A DNA stretch of 64,000 bases from Streptomyces sp. L-9-10 (GTDB taxonomy: Bacteria; Actinomycetota; Actinomycetes; Streptomycetales; Streptomycetaceae), in assembly GCF_004151105.1 (NCBI RefSeq), contig NZ_PHRF01000146.1, positions 1 to 64,000 of the forward strand, in the 5' to 3' direction. Every line of letters starts with the position of its first letter. Position 1 is the first letter of the stretch. Position numbers and translations under genes: made by a program. The notes below the pieces were generated by a model. The model was given only the letters and a program-made list of their open reading frames with translations, ran no database searches and was not told where the DNA came from. This document shows positions 51,430 through 60,099 of the stretch, in pieces.

Positions 51430-51565
51430 CTATTGGGATTGATCGCCATTCCACAGGTGCGTCTTAGCTGGTTTCGCCACAGAGGGTCCTTACCGTGGCC
51501 TGCGCTACGCAGGGCCCGTCTCCGACGCCCGTCCTGCCCTTGTACCGACCACGAAAGGAGTGAGC

Positions 51566-52354
51566 GTGAACGCTCGCTTCGGTGTGAAGCGAAAAGTGGC
51601 GCTTGGGGTCACAGCGCTGGCCGCGATCGCCGTCTCGGCTGTTTCGGGATCGGCATCCGCCGTCACCAGCGAAAACCAGGGAAGCTCGGACCATTGGGGA
51701 GCCATCACCCGCAACACGATCGGCTCTCCCGTCGCCGCCCTGAGGAACGGCCCGTTCGGCTCGTTCGGCGTAAAGGGTCCCTCCGCGAGGCCGCCCTACG
51801 GACGGGGCAGTCTCGGAATCGAGGTAGCGGACAAGTCCACCTCCCTCACCCCGCCCAGTGAACAGGTCGAGTTCGGCAACGAGGTCGACTTCTACGGTGA
51901 CCGGGTACTGGCACTGAAGCAGGTCGGCTTCCACGTCTTCCAGACCGGCGAGAACGTCTCCTACGGTGGCCCGGGGAACATGCCGAACATCAGGTTCGAG
52001 ATCAATCCGAACCTCACCGCGGCCCCCGCCACCACCTACTCCTCGATGGTGTGGAACTCAGCTCCCTCCCCGGTGACGGACAGGTGGAGTCCCTACCTGA
52101 ACGCCACCACGACCGGCACGTGGTACCTCACGGGCAATGCGGGGACCGTGACCGGCTGCACGCTGACCGCCCAGTGCACCTTCCCGCAGCTGAAGACCGC
52201 GCTCAACGACGGTGGCGCACAGCCGACCATCTACACCGCCGGGGTGGGCAAGGGCCGCGACTACATGTGGATCGGCGCTGTCGACGGCCTGCGGATCAAC
52301 CGGACCGTCTACGACTTCGAGGCCGACGGAGTCAGAACTCGCCGCGCCGGCTGA
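51566..52354 (+). CDS. secreted hypothetical protein, 262 aa
   Basis: GTG 51566 lies 6 bases behind AAAGGAG. A Sec signal peptide ends SGSASA near residue 31. The mature protein has a run VEFGNEVDFYGDRVLALKQV, then FHVFQTGENV and MPNIRFEINP, and a later pair of cysteines (GCTLTAQCTF). It appears extracellular, with a beta-rich build, and resembles secreted actinobacterial proteins of unknown function. The last residues after YDFEADGV are basic and may be altered, because decayed sequence follows directly. Confidence 0.75.
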   Translation: MNARFGVKRKVALGVTALAAIAVSAVSGSASAVTSENQGSSDHWGAITRNTIGSPVAALRNGPFGSFGVKGPSARPPYGRGSLGIEVADKSTSLTPPSEQVEFGNEVDFYGDRVLALKQVGFHVFQTGENVSYGGPGNMPNIRFEINPNLTAAPATTYSSMVWNSAPSPVTDRWSPYLNATTTGTWYLTGNAGTVTGCTLTAQCTFPQLKTALNDGGAQPTIYTAGVGKGRDYMWIGAVDGLRINRTVYDFEADGVRTRRAG

Positions 52355-52689
52355 GCGAGGCACACGGCGGGGGTGGCGTCGTAGGCGGCCGGCGCCCGGC
52401 GGCCGTGGTGGTGGATGCGCTCGGTGTCCACCGCCATTTCCAGCGCGGTGACGGCGAGGGTGCCCGGCGAGCCCTTGGCCGGGCGCAAGCGTTCGTCATC
52501 CAGATGCTGCAAGGACTGCATGACCTCGGCGCGTCGCCATCGGCGACGCGCCGAGGGGAGCACGGGCGAGCGTCACTTCGACCGGCATGTTCGGGTATTG
52601 GGAGAGCATTTCAGTCAGCGCGGCCTGCGCGGCGGGCTCGATGGACAGGCCCCAGCGGGTCTTGACGGCGCCCCAGTCCGCCGACCTGG
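52355..52689. other. 335-base region of leftward gene scraps
   Basis: A leftward frame reads SADWGAVKTRWGLSIEPAAQ, ALTEMLSQYPNMPVEVTLA (about 52680-52575), which looks like a piece of a real protein, and ALEMAVDTERIHHHGRRAP further left. Neither has a family I recognise. A strong hairpin lies between them at 52524-52556. Confidence 0.35.
52524..52556. terminator. 15-bp perfect hairpin
   Basis: CCTCGGCGCGTCGCC (52524-52538) and its exact complement (52542-52556) enclose a 3-base loop. It may terminate the upstream secreted-protein gene or a lost leftward gene. Confidence 0.65.
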
Positions 52690-53365
52690 ACGAGAGCGGT
52701 GCGCTCGTCCCGCTCGACAACCGGCTGGCCGCGCATGGGCTGACCGCCGTACGGTTCAGCTTCCGCGGACACGGAACCAGCGGTGCCCCCGGGGCGTGAC
52801 GATCGCCGGGGAGGTGCTCGATCAGCAGGCGGTCTCCGCCTACGCCGCGAAGGAGTTCCCCGGGCCGACGGCAGTGGTGGCGGCGAGCTTCGGCGCCGTG
52901 GCAACCGAGCTGTCCATGCCCTGGCTCGGGAAACGGCTGGCGGCGCTGGTGTTGTGGAACCCGGTGCTCGATGTGCGGCGGACTTTACTGAAGCCCGAAC
53001 TGCCGTGGGATGTGGCGAACTTCGGCCCCACGGCGATGGCGCGACTGGCGGAGGACGGCTTCCTGGTCCTCAACAGTGTCTTCCTCCTTGGCCGCGTGCT
53101 GTTCGCCGAGATGCCCCGATACCGGCCGATCGAGGCCTACGCCGCTCGCAGTCCAGCGGCGTTGGTGCTGCACGGCGACCGTGACAGTCATGTCTCCTTC
53201 GACATCGCCCGGCGGGCCGCCGAGACCATCCGCCACTGGGAACTACTCCACCCGCTCTCCGGTGCCACTCACGGTTTCCACGGTCCAGAGCTCAAGGCTG
53301 CGGCGGTCGTGGTCCACCACGCGCTGACTGGGGCGGGCGGTGAACGGCCGAGGAAGGGGCGTTGA
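52690..53365 (+). pseudogene. alpha/beta hydrolase, truncated and frameshifted
   Basis: The first part (DNRLAAHGLTAVRFSFRGHG, then TSGAPGA and stop at 52799) and the rest, beginning VTIAGEVLDQQAVSAYAAKE in another frame, belong to one alpha/beta hydrolase. The nucleophile elbow reads VVAASFGAVA, with LHGDRDSHV (Asp) and THGFHG (His) later. A frameshift in the C/G run at about 52790 separates the parts, and the first strands are missing. The second part might still be translated from a GTG at about 52798. Confidence 0.65.
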
Positions 53366-53621
53366 AGTCGGCTTCCGTCACTGAGACTGATGGGCACGCG
53401 GTGGCCCGCTTCCCACCCGCACGGCTCCATTGCTCATCCCGTCTGAGCAGTCGGCGTCGGCGTCTCGAAGGAGCCGGGTGACGGGTTCTCGTCTCGTTTC
53501 GTCGCGGATAGGTTTGCGAACACACTTGCCCGTCAGTGGACTTGGCGCTCGCGCGGGCCGACGTCCTGGCTTGCCTTGTGCGCGACCCGGCGGGTGCTGA
53601 GCATAGGCATAAGAGAGCTTC

Positions 53622-55850
53622 ATGAAACGACTATTCAGCACCGCACGCCATATCGCCGTACCGCGGACGCGAGTTCGTCTCGTCGGCGCGACCCTGATGG
53701 CGCTGCTGCTCGTCGGCATCGGACTGGGGGTCACCCCGCTGCTCCAGGGCGCCCGGGCGGCCGGCCCCGCCACGGTCCCGGAGCAGGAAAGCATCGAGGC
53801 CCAGATCGCCCGTGCCACCGCCTCAGGGAAGAAGCAGGTAGACATCGAGCCCGGTGAGTACCGCCGCGGTTCCGTTCTCGACCTCAGCGGGCTCGACGGG
53901 TTCACGATCAACGCCAAGGGCGTGACGATCGTTCAGACCCGGCTCGTCCAGGCCGTGAAGACGGGCGCATCGGACAACCTCACCGTCACAGGTCTCACGA
54001 TCAACTATGACCCCCTGCCGTTCACCCAAGGGCGCGTCATAGGCCTCGGCAAGACGTCCGACGGCAAACCATGGATGGATGTACGGATCGACGCCGGGTA
54101 CCCCCGCCCGGACAAAATTCCCAGTCGCGTGTCGGTCTACGACCCCGCTCTCCGGCTCTGGCGGAGCCAGGCGTACAACATTCCCGTCACCTGGCAGGAC
54201 CGGACCGCCGGCGTGGTCCGGTCCATGGGCGGCGCATGGGCGGCCGGCACCGGCGACATCGTCGCGTTCGCGGGCCAGGCCGAATCAGGTCCCGACATCG
54301 CCATCGGGGTGGGCGGGGCGAACAACACGTTCAAGGACGTGACACTCCACACCGCTCCGGGATTCGGCTTCCAGAACAGGGCCGGTGAGGGCAATACGCA
54401 CCTGGACAACTTCCGGGTCGTTCCAGGGCCGCCGCCTCCAGGAGGAACCGAGAAGCCCATCCTGACCACGACGTGGGACGCCATGGGATTCGGGTGGGTC
54501 AAGAAGGGGCCCACGGTCGAGAACTCCACGGTCGTCGGTGCCGGGGACGATTCGATGAGCGTCCAGGGCTTCGGCACCGCCAAGGTCCTCAAGGCCGACG
54601 GAGACACCCTCTGGGCCGCCTTCGCCGACGGATTCCGCAACGCCCTTGCGGGTGACCGCCTGCAGCAGTGGACCGACGGGCCCACCGCCTCCATCCGGTC
54701 CATCGCTCCGGAGAAGGACCCCGCCATCACGGCCCTGGCCGGGGCGAAGGCCGACTTCACCTACAAGCTGACACTCGACCGCCCCTCGCCGTGGGACGCG
54801 GGCACCGACATCACCAACCTCGACCGCATCGGCAGCGGCTTCGTCTTCCGCAACAACCGCATCGACAGCTCCGGCCGCGGGTTCCTGGTCAAGGCGCGTG
54901 ACGGAGTCATCGAGAACAACTGGATGCGCGGCGTCAACTCGATCTCGGTGACACCCGAGAACAGCTCGGACGCCAACGCCAACAGCGGCGGAAACCTCGT
55001 CATCAGGGGGAACACCTTTACCGGCACACTGGTGTCGGCCCCCGGAGGCTGGGACTCCTGCCAGGTCGGCGCCGTCTCCTTCGACCCCGGAAGCGCCAGC
55101 AGGCCCCTCTACCCCGACATCACCATCGAGGACAATGTCTTCCAGGACATCAGGGGCACCGGGCTCAATCTCGGCTCGGCGAAGAACGTGACCGTACGGA
55201 ACAACTTCTTCCAGCGGTCCCACCAGACCACGTACCCGGCGACGAAGAACCGGTGCGGTATTCCGATGTCGTCCGTCGTGTACGTGAGCAACTCCACCGG
55301 CGTGACGTTCGAGGGCAACACGATCGACCGCATCGGCCCCTACTCGGTACAGCAGGTGACAGTCGACGACAGGAAACCCTCCGGTATCAGCGGTCTGCCC
55401 GGCGGAGTGAAGGTCCTCAATCCGTACCTGCCCGTCAAGGCCGCGAGCACCTACACGATCTCGAACCGTGACAGCGGCCTGCTGCTGGCCCCGGCAGGCG
55501 GTTCGACGGACGCCGGAGCCGGTGTGGAGCAGCAGTCCGCCGCGGGCGGCGGCGCGCAGCGGTGGCGCCTTTCGCCCACCGGAAACAACACCGTACGGAT
55601 CCAGAACGCCTTGTCGGGGCTTTTCCTGACCGGTGGATCCGGCTCGGCCGTGACGCAGCAGCCACGCTCCGACGACCAGGGCCAGCGGTGGCGGCTGCTC
55701 GACACCGGGAACCGCACGGCGAAGATCTCGAACGTCGCGACCGGCAGCGTGCTGGGCGCCACGGACCCCGGCCCGGGTTCTCCCGCCGGGCAGTGGCCGG
55801 TGTCCGGGGCACTGGACCAGGCCTGGAAGTTCACGAACGTGTCGCCGTAG
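53622..55850 (+). CDS. large secreted protein: right-handed beta-helix plus ricin-type lectin domain
   Basis: A complete 742-residue protein with an N-terminal signal (hydrophobic 22-42, cleavage near 47). Residues about 60-600 form repeated short strands with Asn ladders (VIENNWMRGVNSI, LVIRGNTFTGTL, ITIEDNVFQDIRGTGLNL, VTVRNNFFQRS, VTFEGNTIDRIG), the signature of parallel beta-helix polysaccharide-active proteins. The last about 135 residues are a beta-trefoil with QRWRLS, QRWRLL and QAWKF, a carbohydrate-binding ricin-type lectin. It likely acts outside the cell on a galactose-containing or pectic glycan; catalytic residues cannot be assigned. Confidence 0.88.
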   Translation: MKRLFSTARHIAVPRTRVRLVGATLMALLLVGIGLGVTPLLQGARAAGPATVPEQESIEAQIARATASGKKQVDIEPGEYRRGSVLDLSGLDGFTINAKGVTIVQTRLVQAVKTGASDNLTVTGLTINYDPLPFTQGRVIGLGKTSDGKPWMDVRIDAGYPRPDKIPSRVSVYDPALRLWRSQAYNIPVTWQDRTAGVVRSMGGAWAAGTGDIVAFAGQAESGPDIAIGVGGANNTFKDVTLHTAPGFGFQNRAGEGNTHLDNFRVVPGPPPPGGTEKPILTTTWDAMGFGWVKKGPTVENSTVVGAGDDSMSVQGFGTAKVLKADGDTLWAAFADGFRNALAGDRLQQWTDGPTASIRSIAPEKDPAITALAGAKADFTYKLTLDRPSPWDAGTDITNLDRIGSGFVFRNNRIDSSGRGFLVKARDGVIENNWMRGVNSISVTPENSSDANANSGGNLVIRGNTFTGTLVSAPGGWDSCQVGAVSFDPGSASRPLYPDITIEDNVFQDIRGTGLNLGSAKNVTVRNNFFQRSHQTTYPATKNRCGIPMSSVVYVSNSTGVTFEGNTIDRIGPYSVQQVTVDDRKPSGISGLPGGVKVLNPYLPVKAASTYTISNRDSGLLLAPAGGSTDAGAGVEQQSAAGGGAQRWRLSPTGNNTVRIQNALSGLFLTGGSGSAVTQQPRSDDQGQRWRLLDTGNRTAKISNVATGSVLGATDPGPGSPAGQWPVSGALDQAWKFTNVSP

Positions 55851-55886
55851 GCCCACGCTGCCCCCGGCGATGGCGTGAGGGACGCG

Positions 55887-56009
55887 TCCGACACGCTGGC
55901 CCACCTCGGTGGAGCCGGCGAACGACACGGCCGCGATACGCGGGTCCGTCATCAGCGATTCGCCGATGACGGACCCGCGTCCGTGGCTGAGGTTCACCCT
56001 CACCATGTC
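55887..56009 (-). pseudogene. aldehyde dehydrogenase scrap
   Basis: Read leftward: GRGSVIGESLMTDPRIAAVS then FAGSTEVGQRVG, the cofactor-binding turn (FTGSTEVG) of aldehyde dehydrogenases. About 40 codons remain. A 16-bp inverted repeat lies inside it. Confidence 0.65.
55938..55980. terminator. 16-bp perfect inverted repeat
   Basis: ACGCGGGTCCGTCATC (55938-55953) and its complement (55965-55980) flank an 11-base spacer. It lies 88 bases after the beta-helix gene and can terminate it; it also sits within the aldehyde dehydrogenase scrap. Confidence 0.6.
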
Positions 56010-56156
56010 GGGAGACCTCAAGAGCCGCCACCACCCGCGGAGGCACGGCGGCCGGTCACGGGCGCTGCGGCAGCGAGGAGGAACACGATCAGCGATGCGG
56101 CCGTCAGGCTGAACCACGTCGTCACGTCGCTTGATGACTTGAGTAGCCTACGGTCG

Positions 56157-56825
56157 ATGGAAACGGGACTCAATGCACATGACTGGGCACATGACTGGCT
56201 GGCAGATACGCGGACGTCTTATGACACCGTCGCAATCAGTTACGCAGAGCTGACACATCACATCTTGGATGAATCACCGGTAGAACGTGCGGTCTTGGCC
56301 CTGTTTGCCGACCTGGTGCGTGCCCAAGGCGGCGGGCTCGTCGCGGACGTGGGGTGTGGGACAGGCAGGATCACAGGCCACCTGCGGGAGCTGGACCTGG
56401 ACGCGTTCGGCATCGATCTGTCACCCGGAATGATCGATGTGGCCCGTCGCCATCACCCTGGGGTGCGGTTCGATCTCGGTTCCATGACGGACCTCGCCTT
56501 GGCTGACGCCTCGGTGACCGGCCTGGTCGCCTGGTACTCACTGATTCACATTCCTGACGACGAGATCAGCTCGGTTCTTGCGCATTTCCGTCGAGTGCTT
56601 CGGCCCGGTGGGCCGTTGCTGCTCAGCTTCCATGTCGGCGATGAGTCGCGGTTGAAGACCGAGGGCTATGGCGGGCACCCGATGAAGGTCTATGTCCATC
56701 GCCGGCAGCATGACCAGACGATTGAGTGGCTCAACGAAGCCGGCTTCGCCGTCGAGACGCACAGGACTCTCACTTCTGCCCAGAGCAAGCTGGGAGGGAT
56801 TATCCTCGCGCGTCGTCAGCCTTGA
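56157..56825 (+). CDS. SAM-dependent class I methyltransferase
   Basis: A 222-residue protein from ATG 56157. SAM motif I is VADVGCGTGRITGHL near residue 63, the acidic motif II region is FGIDLSPGMIDVARR, and SLIHIPDDEISSVL and FRRVLRPGGPLLLSFHV form the later motifs. The N-terminus has YDTVAISYAELTHHIL, typical of small-molecule methyltransferases. Substrate unknown. It is flanked by gene scraps on both sides. Confidence 0.9.
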   Translation: METGLNAHDWAHDWLADTRTSYDTVAISYAELTHHILDESPVERAVLALFADLVRAQGGGLVADVGCGTGRITGHLRELDLDAFGIDLSPGMIDVARRHHPGVRFDLGSMTDLALADASVTGLVAWYSLIHIPDDEISSVLAHFRRVLRPGGPLLLSFHVGDESRLKTEGYGGHPMKVYVHRRQHDQTIEWLNEAGFAVETHRTLTSAQSKLGGIILARRQP

Positions 56826-56858
56826 GCGTCTCCGCCGGTCGCCTGACGGAGACGGGGA

Positions 56859-57059
56859 TCAGGTGGCTCGTACGGCGATCTTGAGGAAGGCCGGAATCCC
56901 AAGGTTGACGGTCGTAGCCCGGCTTCGGCGGTCGTCGAGCTGCGCGACCTTGTTCTTCGTGGCGGCAAGGCTGACGCGCGAACCTACGGCCTCGCCGAGC
57001 CATCCTTCGCGTTCGGCTTCAGCGATCCGGTCGTCCAGATCGCTGCGGATCTTCCAGAC
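56859..57059 (-). pseudogene. integrase C-terminal fragment
   Basis: Read leftward: SDLDDRIAEAEREGWLGEAV, VSLAATKNKVAQLDDR and TVNLGIPAF before TGA at 56859. This C-terminal pattern (AEREGWLGE ... VSLA ... L..LD ... LGIPxF) is common at the end of actinobacterial site-specific integrases. Everything upstream is gone. Confidence 0.6.
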
Positions 57060-57096
57060 GGAGCCGCTGAGCAGGGTCGATGCGGAGAAGTGGGCA

Positions 57097-57222
57097 GCGG
57101 GCGCAGCGGACTTCGTGAACTACTACAAGCACGAGCGACCACACGCCGCGCTCGGCGGCCGACCGCCGATCAGCCAGACCGCCGCGAGCGACTTCCGGCT
57201 CACCTTCGACAACTTCGTATAA
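57097..57222 (+). pseudogene. IS481-type transposase C-terminal fragment
   Basis: FVNYYKHERPHAALGGRPPI is the classic end of an IS481/IS3-type DDE transposase (YYNxxRPHxALGGxxP). Only about 40 residues remain before the stop at 57222. Confidence 0.8.
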
Positions 57223-57244
57223 CCAACGTCCCGAGACACCACAC

Positions 57245-57342
57245 CTAGGGTCTTTCGTTTGGATCAGGCCGGATCAGGGAGCGGGGTCTGGTGGAGGGGG
57301 TCCCTCCCGTGCCGTTCAGGCTACGGGGGAGGATCGCAAGGC
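57245..57342. mobile_element. MITE copy 3, truncated (98 bp)
   Basis: Begins CTAG then GGTCTTTCGTTTGGATCA and is identical to the corresponding half of copy 1 through GATCGCAAGGC at 57342, then diverges. The other terminal repeat is missing, so this copy is immobile. Confidence 0.8.
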
Positions 57343-57924
57343 TGCCTTAAGCGTGCGCATCACGTCACCCCCGAAACTGAAACGGCGTCCGCTCGCCCCC
57401 GCCCCCGCAACTCCCGCAGCACAATACCCGCGTGGGACACCCCGGCCGCCTCCAGCACCGCAGCCGCTCAGAGCCGGTGCGGGGTCTGCTCTTACGGGAC
57501 CGCACCGCGCGCCGGGAGCACACGGACTGCCCCACGGGTACCGACCGGCAGGACGGCGCGGCGTCCCGACCCCCTGACCGCCCGGCTCGCATGAAGGGCA
57601 CGGACCGGCGAAAGCCGACCACGTCACCCGGTTACCGGTCTTCAGGCGGGCCGAGTACGCCACGCTCACGCAACAGCGCGAGGCCTTCCAACTCGCCGGG
57701 CCGCGACAGCGGGGCCGTCTCAACAGCGGCTTCGGCTTCGGCTGCCCGGACGCGGCGGCGACCCGTGAGATCTGCCGGAGTGGGCGCTGAAGGTACGGGC
57801 CGGGGGCCGCTCCCCAGCTGACGGCGCACAGTGCTCATGCGCTGACCGTAGGCCGGTGCCAGGCGCTCCAGGGCACGGATGACGTCGGCATGCCTGCCGC
57901 GTTCGGCGCGCGCGTCGAGGGACG
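57343..57924. other. 582-base region without a supported gene
   Basis: A leftward frame from 57841 (MSTVRRQLGSGP) ends LEGLALLRERGVLGPPEDR and could be a degraded short-ORF remnant. Other frames are Pro/Arg-rich noise. No repeats or RNA genes seen. Confidence 0.3.
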
Positions 57925-58106
57925 TCACGAACCTGCATCGACGGCCATTCGTTCCACCCACTCACGCACGCTCACTGCTCGCTCGATGTGGCTGCCACGG
58001 AGGACCGTGCTGTTCGTCGTCGGCCGACCGCTTCCAGCTCGGGCACATTCAGCTCGTCCAGGGCGTGGGCGTAGTTCGCCACCGCCTGCTGGAGTTCTGC
58101 GATCAT
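57925..58106 (-). pseudogene. SnoaL-like protein remnant coupled to quinone oxidoreductase 4
   Basis: ATG 58106 overlaps the oxidoreductase stop (ATGA). MIAELQQAVANYAHALDELN followed by VPELEAV is a SnoaL-like N-terminus; then the frame is lost, while another frame gives VLRGSHIERAVSVREWVERM, a later SnoaL segment. A deletion and frameshift have destroyed the gene. Confidence 0.6.
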
Positions 58107-59101
58107 GAGGTCACCGTCAGCACGATCTTGCCTTGGAGGTGGCCCCGCGCGGCTCGCGTGTGTGCGCTGCCCGCCTCGGGCAGCGGGTAGGTGCTGTCCA
58201 CGCCGACCTGGAGCTTGCCCTCGTCGAACAGGCGCCCGATCTCGGCGAGCTGGGGGCCGTTGGAACGCACCTGGATGTTCGAGACTGTGATGCCCAGACT
58301 CACCGTCTCTTCGGGGTCGTACCGGGCGAAGAACACCGGAAGCATGGTGCCGCCGCGCTTGAGCACGGTCAGGAAGCGTGAGCTGTCCGGGCCACCGACG
58401 GTGTCGATCACCAGGTCGACACCGCTGACCACGTCCGCGGCCCGCGTCCTGGTGTAGTCGATGAACTCATCGGCGCCGAGCTTGCGCAGGAACTGCTCGT
58501 GCCGGCCCGAGGCCACCGCGATGACGTGTGCCCCCTTCCATTTCGCCAGCTGCACCGCGAAGTGGCCCACTCCACCGGCGGCCCCGTTGACCAGCACGGT
58601 CATCCCTGGCGTGATCGGCACCGGCTGGTGCACCTGACCGGTGAAAGGAGACGGCACGTCGTGGCCGAGATCAACCAGGTACTGCCAGGCCGTCAGCACG
58701 GCCATGGGCGCCCCAGCCGCCTGCACATGGTCGATACCGGCCGGCTTGTGAGCCAGGTCCGAAGCCGGCGCGGCCACGTACTCGGCGTACGTCCGGCCGT
58801 CGAATCCGGGGAACCGCAGCATGCCGAAGACCTCGTCACCGACGGCGAATCCCCGCACGTCCGGAGCGACCGCCTGGACCACGCCCGACATGTCCGTTCC
58901 GGGGATCAGGGGGAACTCCAGCGCCGGCCTCATCTCGGCCGGCATGACCTTCATCCCCTCACGCAGGTACCAGTCCGGCGGGTTGATGCCCGCCGCGTGC
59001 ACCCGGACGAGCACCTCGCCCGGGCCGATCTCGGGAACCGGCACCTCGTCATACCGAAAAACTTCCGGCCCGCCCGCTTCGTGGAACTGGATCGCCTTCA
59101 T
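58103..59101 (-). CDS. NADP-dependent quinone oxidoreductase (MDR family), paralogue 4
   Basis: A complete 332-residue zinc-less medium-chain reductase: MKAIQFHEAGGPEVFRYDEV, AAGINPPDWYLREG, PLIPGTDMSGVVQ, the NADP site VNGAAGGVGHFAVQLAKWKG, VIDTVGGPDSSRFL and HLQGKIVLTV. Compared with the other three paralogues it has a longer insertion near PSPFTGQVHQPVPITPG. It is divergent from a LysR regulator and was coupled to a SnoaL-like gene that is now broken. Confidence 0.93.
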   Translation of the reverse strand: MKAIQFHEAGGPEVFRYDEVPVPEIGPGEVLVRVHAAGINPPDWYLREGMKVMPAEMRPALEFPLIPGTDMSGVVQAVAPDVRGFAVGDEVFGMLRFPGFDGRTYAEYVAAPASDLAHKPAGIDHVQAAGAPMAVLTAWQYLVDLGHDVPSPFTGQVHQPVPITPGMTVLVNGAAGGVGHFAVQLAKWKGAHVIAVASGRHEQFLRKLGADEFIDYTRTRAADVVSGVDLVIDTVGGPDSSRFLTVLKRGGTMLPVFFARYDPEETVSLGITVSNIQVRSNGPQLAEIGRLFDEGKLQVGVDSTYPLPEAGSAHTRAARGHLQGKIVLTVTS

Positions 59102-59190
59102 CGCGCCTGTCGCTTTCTCGGGGAAACGTTGCTCCTTCAGTCAAGGCCCAGGACGGCATGGCCGTCCAAGACCGGTTCGGCAACCTCATC

Positions 59191-59205
59191 ATTCCGAAAC
59201 GGCAT
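59191..59205. promoter_or_regulatory. LysR-type T-N11-A operator candidate
   Basis: ATTCCGAAACGGCAT is an imperfect dyad with T59192 and A59204 separated by 11 bases, the LysR-type pattern, 19 bases before the regulator start. A second dyad GGACGGC-ATG-GCCGTCC lies at 59151-59167. Confidence 0.55.
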
Positions 59206-59223
59206 GACGCGTACGCTGGGAGA

Positions 59224-60099
59224 GTGAACGATCTCGGACAGGACCTGGAACTGCGGCTGGTGCGCTACTTCACCGTGGTGGCGGCGCACCAGCACTTCGG
59301 CCGGGCCGCCGCCGACCTGCACGTGGCCCAGCCGGCGTTGAGCCGCCAGATCCAACGGCTCGAGAAGTATCTCGGCGCACGGCTGCTGGACCGCGAACCC
59401 AAGGGCACCCGGCTCACTCCGGCCGGCCAGAGGTTCCTCCCGCGGGCCCAAGCCCTGTTGCGGACCGCCCGCCAGGCCGAGCTGGCCGTGCGTGAACAAG
59501 CCGAGACCGAACGAATCGCCATCGGCTACGTCGAAGACCTGGTGATCACTGCCGCCGTACGGGAACTGCGCCGCCGTTACCCGGACGCCGAGATCGCCAC
59601 CCGGTACCTGAGCTGCCGCGACGTCGGGGCACTGTCCGACAAGCGCGTCGACGCCCTGATCGCGCGGGCCCCGCTGCCGCTCGCCGCCGACGACGTGTTC
59701 ACCACCCCGCTGTACGAGGAGCCCCGGATGCTCGTGGTCCCGCGCGGCCATCCCTTGGCCGACCGCGCGTCGGTGACCGCGGAAGAACTGGCCGGCGAGG
59801 AGGCGGCGCCGTGCGCGTTCGAGACCGCGGACTGGACTTCCTACCGGATCCTCGGGGCCGGCGTGCCGCCGATCGAGAGCTACGAGGACAAGCTCGAACT
59901 CGTCGCGAGTGGCAGGGCGATCGCCGTGCTACCGGTCGGCGATCGGCGTAGCTCACTGCGTCCCGACCTCGTCACCGTCCCGATCGAAGGCGCTCCCCCC
60001 AGCCAGGTCGTCCTGGTCAGCCGTAAGGGCGACCAGAATCCGATGATCAGGCATCTCCGGCGGGCGGCCAAGGCCGTCCTGACCGCCCCGGCACCCTGA
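59224..60099 (+). CDS. LysR-family transcriptional regulator
   Basis: GTG 59224 is preferred (MNDLGQDLELRLVRYF) and leaves the divergent gap free for an operator; ATG 59158 is the alternative. The 291-residue product has the LysR HTH: LRLVRYFTVVAAHQHFGRAA, LHVAQPALSRQIQRLEKYLG, RLLDREPKGTRLTPAG. The effector domain follows with SYEDKLELVASGRAIAVLP. It should control the divergent quinone oxidoreductase 4 and itself. Confidence 0.93.
   Translation: MNDLGQDLELRLVRYFTVVAAHQHFGRAAADLHVAQPALSRQIQRLEKYLGARLLDREPKGTRLTPAGQRFLPRAQALLRTARQAELAVREQAETERIAIGYVEDLVITAAVRELRRRYPDAEIATRYLSCRDVGALSDKRVDALIARAPLPLAADDVFTTPLYEEPRMLVVPRGHPLADRASVTAEELAGEEAAPCAFETADWTSYRILGAGVPPIESYEDKLELVASGRAIAVLPVGDRRSSLRPDLVTVPIEGAPPSQVVLVSRKGDQNPMIRHLRRAAKAVLTAPAP

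Noticed and set aside
54285..56117. 610-codon leftward open frame opposite the beta-helix gene
   Set aside because: Only the first about 75 codons contain family-like sequence (aldehyde dehydrogenase scrap); the remainder is antisense of the secreted protein.
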